Assembly: GCA_026008535.1 (NCBI GenBank)
Contig: BRKX01000001.1
Span: 71,064,317 to 71,128,316 of the forward strand
Origin: Perilla frutescens
Taxonomy: Eukaryota > Streptophyta > Magnoliopsida > Lamiales > Lamiaceae
Reading direction: 5' to 3'
DNA length: 64,000 bases
Part shown: positions 54,408 to 64,000 of the stretch, piece after piece
Numbering within the stretch: position 1 is the first letter of the stretch
How the letters are laid out: the number at the start of each line of letters is the position of its first letter
Position numbers and translations under genes: made by a program
Notes under the pieces: generated by a model
Seen by the model: only the letters and a program-made list of their open reading frames with translations
Told to the model about the DNA's origin: nothing
The model's database searches: none

Positions 54408-57400
54408 ATGGCGATCCCAGCCGCGATTGTTGTTGTGCCGTTAGGTGTTCTCTTCTTCTGTTCTGGGCTCGTCGTTAATCTAATCCAGGTGCGTTGTAAT
54501 TGAAACTGTGTGAATGTGATTGCTCTAGGGTTGGTTGCTTGAGATTTTTGTTCTAATTTATAAAACTAATTTGAGCTAATGAGAGCCAATCAAAGCTGGG
54601 TTTTAGGGGATTTTGAAGCTGGATACCATTCGTGTAGTTTTGCGAGTATTTATTTGAAGAAAAAAAAAACACTTAAAAATAGTTATTTGTTTTGTGTATA
54701 TTTCATTTGGTGATTGTTTTTACTAAATTGTTTATGCTACTGTGGACTAAGCTACGAGCGAATTTCCATGTGTGTGTGTTACTGTGTTTTCCCTTTTAAT
54801 TACTTTCCGTGTCTGTTTTTCCAGGCAGTGTGTTATGTGCTAATAAGGCCTTTGTCAAAGAACACTTACCGGAGGATAAACAGGCAGGTGGCAGAACTTT
54901 TATGGCTTGAGCTCGTGTGGCTGATCGACTGGTGGGCTAGTCTCAAGGTTAAAATCCTTTGTAGAATGATTATATAATCTATTAGTAAGAATCATTTTAG
55001 CTGATTAGATGCACTGTAGGTTACTATCCCAGGTGAAGTGCATGTTGTTTGCTGTAAGTAGTAACTTGGAAATGCCTGCAGCCTTAAATACCAACTGAGG
55101 TTTAGTGTTACAGCATTCACCTGCAAGTTGGATGTTAATCTAAAATACAGTTTGAAGTTGCAAAGTTTATTTTGCTCGTGGGATGGAAGACAAACTTGTG
55201 GGTGCTTGCTTGATGTAAAACCCACTGATTGCTGAAATCAATTCGAAGAATGGCTTGAATCCTACCAATGATACACTTCTTGAGTATAATGTTAACAACA
55301 GATCAAGCACCTTAGAGTCTAATTTGTTGAAATGCCTGGATGTAATTATTTCGAATTGACATGCCTGGATGTAATTATTTCGAATTGTAATTATGTTGTT
55401 CTTGAGATCTTAGTTACAATTATGCTTGCAATGATGATACCCAGGTTTGAACCTTTAGATGGGAAGCATTTCCAGGCTTAGATGAGTGTTTATGCACTTT
55501 AGTTTCTGCTTACATTGTACAACACAAATCTCAAATTCTAAAATATCTTGTTTTTAGCTTGCTTCTTGAGGGATGCACTAGTGATCATGGTATTGCATTG
55601 GATAGTGATAATGAATCTGTGTTGCATTCTTTGTGTTACTGCCAGAAGCTTTGATATATTGTTTAAACTGTTCATTTTCATCTGAACCACCTGTCTGCCT
55701 CATGTTGCTTTGCTTATATGGTTGCAGATTGAATTGCACACTGATTCTGAAACCTTCAAATTGATGGGTAAGCCCTTTTGTTTTTTATAGAGTCCAGTTT
55801 CCTTCCTTTGTCTGGAGACCTTAATATTTCTTGAGTCATTCATATTGTGGTATACTGGCAATTTCCAGGTAAAGAACACGCACTCCTCATATGTAACCAC
55901 AAGAGTGACATTGATTGGCTTGTTGGATGGGTTTTGGCTCAGGTTTGCTATCTGCCTGCTGCTGCATGATGATTCTTTGCGCCTGCCTGTTCATTATGGA
56001 AGCTATGTCTATTTTCTCTATATGCACAGCATATCATGATTATGCAATGCAGAAGATAATGTCTTACATATTTGTACACGATGCATAATGTTCACATGTT
56101 TTATTTGTTAAGTACTCTGATGGATATCTCTATACGATGAATATATGTCATTATTTGCAATTATAGTATAATTATTGATTTATTTAGCAGAGAGGTATTG
56201 CTGGAAATTTGGAATTTGTTTGTGATTTATAGCTATTCCAGCCTGAGTGAGTATGAGGATTTAACCTGGTTGGAGATAATAATGTAAAACAGTGGATGCT
56301 TTCATATATTCTGATGCATGTGAGCCATGAATCAGAAATATAAGTTCTGAGTTGATTGTTCTTGGTTGTGCTGTAGAAAATTAGTACTTTTAGCAAACAT
56401 GCCCACAGAAACTTGCTTTTGATGATAGTAATTGTAGTTTCAGAACATAGCTATGTGAAAAGTTGAGAACACTGATGCCTGATCATAACTGGTTCTTTTG
56501 TGTCATGTTTATTTGGAATCTTTTACTCACTGGCTTTTGGATATCTGGTGACAGCGTTCTGGTTGCCTTGGTAGCACTTTGGCTGTAATGAAGAAATCAT
56601 CAAAGCTCCTTCCTGTAAGTGCCTAATGGTTATCTTATTATGATTTATGATATTAATCTTGAAGCTTTCTCTCTTAACCCTTGTATAGTTTGATGGATAA
56701 AGGTGGATTGATAAGTTAACCAACTATATCATATGTTTACTTTGTTTGATATTAAAATGGTGGATAACTCAAGGCCCTTGATAAATGAGCTTTGAGTGGT
56801 TATATGGAGGATATGTATCCCACATAAAGATGTGGGATATGCTTTATCCATTATTATATCCATTAAACTATCTATCCACCAATTGTATATCCTCACAGTA
56901 AACAAGCTCTTATAGTCTGGGTTCATCTTCTCAATATTATGTTGTAAGGATTGGATACTCAAGTTTGTTCTCTTGATGCTACTTTAGCATTTGATGTACC
57001 AGTACCACACAATGTTATTACTCAGTACCAACATGAATAATAATCTAAATCAGGCATCTGAAATTGTCTCTAAAGGTGAAGTAAATATATCCTGTTAAAA
57101 ACTGTTTTTGTCTGTTTTCTCTTTCGTTATCATTTTAATACACTTAACAAGTTTTGCCACTCAAATAAAACTAAAGATATCTTCCCTACTGTGTCTATTA
57201 ATATGATCTTCTTTATCTATATTGCTCCTTGTCTTTTTTATTGTACCTTTTCTTTGGAGCATGCAATAGGGCATACTTAAAAGATACAATGTATCTTCTG
57301 TCTGAGCAGGTCATAGGATGGTCTATGTGGTTCTCTGAGTATCTCTTTCTTGAAAGAAGCTGGGCAAAGGATGAGAACACCTTAAAGGTACTATTGAGTG

Positions 57401-59616
57401 GTTAAATATTTTGCAACGAGTTTTGGTCGTGCATATTCCATTTTTATCTTTTTATCATTTGTGTGCTTTTTTTTTCTTCTGTTTTTACCTTACTTGATGA
57501 CCTGATTGATTGTAGTTAAAATTTGTTGCAGTCAGGACTTCAACGGCTAAGGGATTTCCCTCTACCATTTTGGCTGGCACTTTTTGTTGAGGGAACTCGC
57601 TTCACCGAGGCAAAACTTTTAGCTGCTCAAGAATATGCATCCTCATCAGGGCTACCAGTTCCAAGAAATGTGTTGATTCCTCGAACTAAGGTTCCAACTG
57701 GACCTTCTTTTCCTCAACTTTTTCTTCTTGCAATGCTTAAGCTTATGCCTTTTCAATATACTTTTTTCACTTTTCAGAACTTAGAAGCTAAACTTCTTCT
57801 AATTTGAGGATGATTTTTCAATGAAGTTTTTAACTACCTCACCATGGTGTCTCAGCCAATTTATTTCCAAAAATCTTAGTTAGTACAAGTATTTCCTGAA
57901 TTGGAGGCTTCACATTTTTTTAGAAGTTCTTGTGTTTTTTATTTGTTGATGAAACAGTGTGGTTACTATTGTCACAATGCCTTCCATGGAAAAAGCTAGG
58001 CCTGTTTGGTCATCTTTGTAATATTAACTTGGCTCACTTTCTCTTTTCGGCAATGCTTTTCCAGAATTATGTTTTATGGGTGGCTCATGTCCAAGTATGT
58101 GTGGAAAGTTGGATAAAAGGACTGTGTTTAGACAAAACCATAAGCTTATTTTGAAATCAACTTCTGACATACATGAGTGCAACAGTTAAGATAATTTGTA
58201 CTTTTTGGAATATCAAAACTATTGTACCACAACTTATAAAACAGGTATTGGTATTAATCACTGTTGTCTTATTTCAAATATTTAGTACCCTTTACTTTGT
58301 TTTTTATGTTGCTCCATTTGAAGTATTATTTAATAAAGCGGTTATTATTATTATTATTATTATTTTGGAGGAAATATGTAGTCTTTTTTAGTCCGAAGGC
58401 TACATTTTTCAATCACTACTTGAAGTTGCATAACTTTTAGATTTTCTGATTTTATTGCTGCTATGTGGTTGTTTCTCAAGGTTTCAATTTAATATTCTCA
58501 GCGTTGTTTCACTTTTGACCATCTTTCAGGGTTTTGTAACAGCTGTAAGTCATATGCGTTCATTTGTTCCAGCCATATATGATGTAACAGTTGCTATTCC
58601 CAAGGCATCTCCTCAACCAACCATGCTAAGACTTTTTAAAGGACAGTCTTCTGTGGTAAGCCCGTGAAATCTTATACTCAGGACTTGATTATGTGCAATA
58701 ATCATACTGATTACAGAATAGGGTTGTTAATGTTGTGGCAAAATTATGTGCATTCTTGCAACTTGATTCTCCAACGTGTGTCATATTAGCGTCTCTATTC
58801 CCTGTGAAGATTAACTTCATACCGATTCCATACAAGAATGGTGTTTCAAGTGATTACAGAATAGGGAGCTTGGTATTTCTGACTTTTAATTGACTACGTT
58901 GTTTTGGGAGTTGTCCCAAAAAGTTAGTGGAAGAATATCTGATCTTAATCTGAAACCTGATTTTCTTTTTCTTTTTTCCTCAAAGTTTTTATGTTAATAT
59001 GGTATTCATTTAGGTTCATGTACACCTAAAGCGACATTTGATGAAGGATTTGCCAGAAACAGATGAAGCGGTTGCTCAATGGTGTAGAGATGCCTTTGTA
59101 GCCAAGGTGCATCACTTTTACTGATTCACTGTTCGATATTTTTCCATTTTCTGTTAACTTGTCAACCTCAAGGAGGAAAATCCCAAACCATTGATCAGTT
59201 CAGTAATCTGATTCTCTAAACAGGATAAGTTATTGGACAAACATATTGCTGAGGGTTCCTTTGGTGAAAGACAGCAAGAGATTGGGCGTCCATTGAAGTC
59301 CCTTTTGGTAATTTCTCGATTCATTCTTTTGTATTGGACTCTTATCCTCTATGGAGCTAATATTAACCGTCCCTTGCAATTACAGGTGGTCTGTTCTTGG
59401 GCCATTTTCCTCATTTTGGGGGCTTTGAAAGTTTTCCAGCGGACCTCAATCTTCTCTTCATGGAAAGGCATCACATTTTCGGCGATTTGTTTAGCAATCG
59501 TCACAGTTCTCATGCAAATCTTGATTCAGTTCTCTAAAGCTGAGAAGTCGACCCCTGCCAGAATCGCCCCAGCAAGTGGGGGAGAAACCTCAACAAGACA
59601 AGACAGACAGCGGTAA
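54408..59616 (+). CDS. LPAT2: 1-acyl-sn-glycerol-3-phosphate acyltransferase 2 (ER type)
   Basis: Ten exons: 54408-54488, 54825-54947, 55728-55767, 55869-55942, 56555-56614, 57310-57387, 57532-57690, 58530-58655, 59014-59106 and 59224-59616. Frame is kept across all junctions, giving 408 residues. An N-terminal membrane helix (MAIPAAIVVVPLGVLFF) comes first. The acyltransferase box I N91H92KSDID97 (NHX4D) and box III F170VEGTR175 follow, then VPAIYDVTVAIP and two C-terminal helices (YWTLILYG; FSAICLAIVTVLMQIL). It makes phosphatidic acid from lysophosphatidic acid in the ER, feeding phospholipid and triacylglycerol synthesis (EC 2.3.1.51). The length and the C-terminal hydrophobic region are those of plant LPAT2/3 rather than plastid LPAT1. 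Confidence 0.95.
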
Positions 59617-60694
59617 GGTGAAACTGTGTTTCTTCGATGACAGGAGTCGTTGGCCTCGTTATGACCCTATTCATCCAGCGATTTATCTCGTCCATTTATA
59701 TCTGTAATTTTGTAACAGTTAACATGCCTCTTCTTGAATTCTCAAATATGGGCTGTATGCTGAACAGTTCACTAATCCTGTCATGATTTGTTATTACTTT
59801 GTTGTTTATTCAACTGCGATGGAATATTATGTTACAGAAATTTTGTGGTCAAAGCAATGAGGGATTTTTGTTGGGTTCGAGTTTTATTTTGTGTATTGAT
59901 ATGTGGATTGAAAGGAACAGAAAAATCGAGTTATAGCGAAGAGTTGGTACTTGATCTCTTCTAGAATGATTTTATGAATATTACCTCGTCTTTGTGTGGA
60001 ATTATTATTTTTATTTTTTAATAAAATCGAATTATGTTGATGAATGCTCTTTAATAATATGATTGCTTGTTCTCTCAAAAAAATAATATACTTGTTTGTT
60101 TATTCTTAATTCTCAAAGAAAATAAAAAAAGATCCGCAATTAGTCAAAGAGCTCTTATAATTAATGGCCTTGTTAATTTTTATTTTTCAATAACTCGAGG
60201 TAACAAAGAAAAATTAAAAATATGAATCAAATCAAATTTGTAATATAATACAACTAGGAGAATTATATGAGGATCCTCTGAATTTTGATAAATAAATTAA
60301 CACAACGATTTCTGTAATAATATACAATTCAAGATTAATTATTTATTGGTAAAAATATTAAAAGGATATAGTATGCTCTGTTTTATATTCTTGGATAAAT
60401 TTATTATTACCTCGAAGAAGAAGAAAAAAACTCATAAACTATAGGGGCGTCTGTGCAATTAAGGCAAAGTAATGAGTAAGTTTCGCCGTTTACAAATCTA
60501 ACCTTCCTGCATATACATATATACATACATTTATAGCCTCATCATTACTCTGTTTCTCGATTCTGATTGTTGCCCTAATTTGTTTGGGGTACGTGAGCGA
60601 AGTCAATCTCTCTCGTTTTTGCGCTGATTTTTAGGGTTTCAGCTGCATTGTTGGAGTATCTCGTGAAAAAAATTGTTTAAGAGAGTGAAAGAGA
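59617..60694. other. Intergenic: LPAT2 3' UTR, SmD3 promoter
   Basis: 3' UTR of LPAT2 to about 59900, AT-rich spacer, then the SmD3 promoter and 5' leader (TTTATAGCCTCATC near 60531, TCTCTCTCG near 60610). No other gene seen. Confidence 0.5.
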
Positions 60695-62153
60695 ATGAGT
60701 CGGAGCTTAGGGATTCCGGTGAAGCTGCTGCACGAGGCGTCGGGGCACATAGTGACGGTGGAGCTGAAGAGCGGCGAGCTCTACCGCGGAAGTATGATCG
60801 AGTGCGAGGACAACTGGAATTGTCAGCTTGAAAGCATCACATACACCGCCAAGGTATATATGCTCATTCTCGATTCTTCATTTCGCTTTTTTCTGAATTT
60901 TGTGACTTTTTGTTTACGGATTTCTCTAATTTTTTGTTTCATTTTTGGTTTTGATAGTTATGGTTGTGACGTGCTTGTTAAACCCTAAGTAGATGATAAA
61001 CCCTAGGAAAGAACTGGGAAGTGGCATTTGTGTAATTTTAGTTGAGACAACCCTTTTATTTTTAGGTTTTTCTGCCCAAGAAATAACATTTTTGAGTGAC
61101 TGATTTATATTCTGTAGTTAGTTTTGTGATTTTAGTTGAGAATCCAAAAAATCTATGTCTGAGTGATTGTTCGAGTGGGGAGTGAATGGATGATTCTATA
61201 CTGCACCTAATGATGTAGATGGAGTTGATGCGACTCTGTATATCTTGAGGAAGGGGTTATTGTTTGTGACTGAATATAAGTTAAGTTATGATGGTAGGAT
61301 ATCGATGTAGGGATAATTACAGATACTTCCAGGGTTTGGCCCGATCGCAGAAAAACCTAGCAGTTTTCAAATCCTTAGAAATGTTCCCCAATACACCACA
61401 AAACATATGCCTGAGGCAATGTTACTGTTTCAAAAAATTACTAGTGTGTGTAAGTGCGCGTATTACCTCAAGGGAGGTTTTTTTAATTATCATTATTAAA
61501 ATGTTTATATGCCTGGTTTTGATGATGGAGAAGAACAGTGTGTCTTGCTTGAATATTTGTATTTCCTGTTTTAGGAACTGAATTGATTTCACGTACATTG
61601 AATTGCTATTGATCAACCATATTGCAGGATGGGAAGGTCTCACAACTAGAGCATGTTTTCATTAGAGGCAGCAAAGTCAGGTTTGTATTAATTTTCTTAT
61701 TTCGAGTTGTATTTGTGCTGATTAAGTTAGAACACTATTGATGTTGGATAGTTACAGGTTCATGGTAATCCCAGATATGCTTAAGAATGCTCCCATGTTC
61801 AAGCGTTTGGAAGCTAGAATTAAGGTACCGATCTGTTGCACCTGAGCTCATTTCTTCTTTCTGGCTTTCCTGTTCTTGATGTTGCTTTCTAATGGTGAAG
61901 GGTAAGGGCTCATCACTTGGAGTAGGCCGCGGACGTGCTGTTGCAATGCGAGCTAGAGTATGTACTCCCTCCTGTGTTTGTTAATGATGTTTGATGTGTG
62001 AACAGTTTTTGATACAGTGTAGAAAGTTCAATTTGTACGTTTTCCTCTTGTGCTATCATCTGCCCTGACTCTTGAAATTCCCATTGGCAGGCTCAGGCTG
62101 CTGGTCGTGGAGCGGCTCCTGGTAGAGGTTCTGCGCCGCCGGTACGAAGGTGA
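60695..62153 (+). CDS. SMD3: Small nuclear ribonucleoprotein Sm D3
   Basis: Five exons: 60695-60853, 61628-61680, 61758-61824, 61901-61957 and 62091-62153, giving 132 residues, the normal SmD3 size. The Sm1 motif spans GHIVTVELKSGELYRGSMIE and DNWNCQL (about 17-43). The Sm2 motif is HVFIRGSKVRFMVIPDML (about 61-78). The basic C-terminus has RG/GR-rich runs (GVGRGRAVAMRAR, AAGRGAAPGRGSAPPVRR), which in the family are symmetric-dimethylarginine sites. It is a core component of the Sm ring on U1, U2, U4 and U5 snRNAs in the spliceosome. No defect seen. Confidence 0.97.
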
Positions 62154-62789
62154 TCATATTCCGCGATTGATTGGCATTTGTAGCTGCTGTGAAGTGGGAA
62201 AATTCATTGTTGTCACACATGAGCTATACTTGAGATCTTTGCTTTCTATTTTCCCGTAGCTGAATGAGAACTTGCTATGACTGAGATTAGCTGGTAATCG
62301 ACTCGTTTTTCGGATTTATTGTAATTGCTGTCTTGTAATATGTTTGGGATTTGCTGGAATGTGCAGTTTGTGACTTTTTTCTTGCAGCCTAAAACTTCTT
62401 GTTAAATCATCATTCGATTTCCACATATTGAAGTTGAATATTAGGAACTTGAACTAGCATTTTTCACAGATTATAAGCTAGCGTTGTTGATCTGCTAATG
62501 AGTTGCTATTATTTGGGCTTAAACAAGAAAATATAGATACATTTCACACAAGTGATGGGGCCAAGATGATTATTGAAAAGAAAGTGTAGATACACATAAT
62601 GTAAGCTGCAACAACAATAATTCAGGAACTGACATTAACCATAACAAGAAACTCTGATATTAACAGACTGAACATTGAAAGGCAATCATGAAACTGATCT
62701 TGTTAACGAAGAGTCACACAAGCAATACGTGCAGAGCCAATGAGAGTTCAACTGAAACGGGGAAGGTGAGAATGTGGGTAAATTCGGGT
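62154..62789. other. 3' UTRs of SmD3 and LST8, convergent
   Basis: Short spacer between two convergent genes; nothing else recognised. Confidence 0.5.
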
Positions 62790-63906
62790 TCAGCACGAAG
62801 GTTCCGCCCCATCATGAAGAGCACAACACACGGTTGCTTTCGAATGTCCCTTGTAGAGTTTGATCTCCTCACCGGTGGCTATGGACCACAATCTTGCAGT
62901 GGTATCGGATGAAGCTGCATTTAAAAGAATGCAGTCGACTATTAGTTATCATGTTCAGCCTAACACGAACGACACTAGCAAAATACAATAGAGCCTCAAT
63001 AAAATCAAGGTAGATTTGGCCTATGGATAAATCTAGCTTAACTACTCAACAAAAATTTCTGAACAAACATGATACCTGTGATTACAAAAGCACCATCGAC
63101 AGAGAAAACACAGTCCCAAACCCAGCGCTGATGACCTAAAAAGATAACAGTGCTAAGATTTGATATGGAGTCTCACAAGTCACAAACAAGTATACATGAC
63201 GAGTACCAATAATGCCCTCCTTCAACGGGTAGAGTACGTACCTACTAGTGTTTTTTCCAACGTAAAACCATCCACATTCCATATCTTAACGGTATGATCA
63301 GAAGATGCAGTAGCCAGGTACCTGGAAATGAACATTTTCAAAATAAAATCATACTAGGTTCAGCCATTTCATAAGAAATAATATAGAAAACACACCGAAA
63401 AAACACAAAACGAAAAACCAATTTGGATCCTGACCGATTAGGCTCACACAGTTCTGGGGAAAGTAGACATTTAAGTATATATTCATCGTGAGCCTGAAGT
63501 TTATGAAGTGGCTCAAAGTTGGTCATAGTCTGCACAGTAAGTGGACTTGTGAGTATTAAACTATCGATTGAGGAGCTGGAGTCAAGCGAGCACATAAATT
63601 CATGTATGCCTCACCTGGGTTCCTCGCATTAAACGCCATACATAGCATGTCCCACGGTTATTCGCTGCAACCACCAAGCTTCCATCCCACATTACAGTCA
63701 AGGATCGTACAGCTGTATCAACTTCTGGAACCTGAATTATGCAATGTACGAGCATTGGCAATTATCATCCAATTGTGCCAAAGAACATTGTAACACAAGC
63801 ACTTAGACGGCAACATCCAGCTACTTACCAACTCACAACTGCAAGAATTTGCTGTTAAATCCCAGACACGGATATTACCATTTTGGTCCCCGGATATCAA
63901 TTCAGT
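62790..63906 (-). CDS. LST8: Target of rapamycin complex subunit LST8 (3' six exons)
   Basis: Minus strand exons 63906-63829, 63731-63615, 63529-63435, 63321-63242, 63135-63076 and 62914-62790, all with GT..AG sites and continuous frame; 184 residues to the TGA. The gene continues beyond the right edge, so roughly the N-terminal 40% is missing. WD40 repeats are visible: TELISGDQNGNIRVWDL, VPEVDTAVRSLTVMWDGSL with NNRGTCYVW, LHKLQAHDEYILKCLLSPE, YLATASSDHTVKIWN, HQRWVWDCVFSVDGA and ASSDTTARLWS, ending ATVCCALHDGAEPSC. LST8 is a seven-bladed propeller that stabilises the TOR kinase; it acts in nutrient and light-dependent growth control. Exons e and f encode the last repeat and match plant LST8 closely. 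Confidence 0.95.
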
Positions 63907-64000
63907 CTGCATATAACCAATAGAGAAAAGGTAAAATACCATCTTAAGGAATTTAAATACTTTATGAATATGAAAATGTAGCAAGAGAAACCACATAAAA

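Overview
The window is nuclear DNA of a flowering plant, probably an asterid-type eudicot (inference). Genes are split by GT..AG introns, intergenic DNA is AT-rich, and there are Ty1/copia retrotransposons, Stowaway and Mutator-type MITEs, a Helitron-like element and many microsatellites. The proteins are plant types: plant-style RR-TZF zinc-finger proteins, polyol/monosaccharide transporters, plastid adenylosuccinate synthetase, LPAT2, GnT-II, SmD3 and LST8.

Layout. 1-9838 is transposon-rich: a copia gag-to-integrase remnant at the left edge, a Helitron-like element (4159-5694), a small acidic gene or relic (7114-7972, minus) and a second copia 3' remnant with its LTR (8367-9838). 9838-34000 is a tandemly duplicated block. 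Its repeating content is a compact tandem CCCH zinc-finger gene, a 67-residue membrane microprotein gene and a decayed antisense gene fragment. It holds three TZF genes (A 18443-18952, B 26464-27204, C 29063-29569), two microprotein genes (20179-20382 and 30864-31067) and a leftmost relic, which is split by a structurally complete copia element (10357-15726, 5-bp target duplication). Several MITEs sit in only one copy and so postdate the duplication. 34238-44970 holds two polyol-transporter paralogues of identical exon structure on the plus strand. Between them, on the minus strand, is an acidic two-membrane-segment protein of the At5g17910-like family, whose C-terminus looks frameshifted.

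46149-64000 is ordinary gene space: GnT-II (minus), adenylosuccinate synthetase (minus, 4 exons), LPAT2 (plus, 10 exons), SmD3 (plus, 5 exons) and the 3' six exons of LST8 (minus, continuing past the right edge). These housekeeping genes act in Golgi N-glycan processing, AMP synthesis, phosphatidic-acid synthesis, pre-mRNA splicing and TOR signalling; nothing suggests a shared pathway.

The least ordinary part is 9.8-34 kb. The three TZF genes share a palindromic promoter block, a (CT)n leader and a 5'-UTR intron. TZF-A and TZF-C also share an unfamiliar C-terminal tail, and TZF-C has altered zinc-finger spacing. All exon boundaries were read by eye from splice consensus, frame continuity and family knowledge; no alignment or transcript was available.
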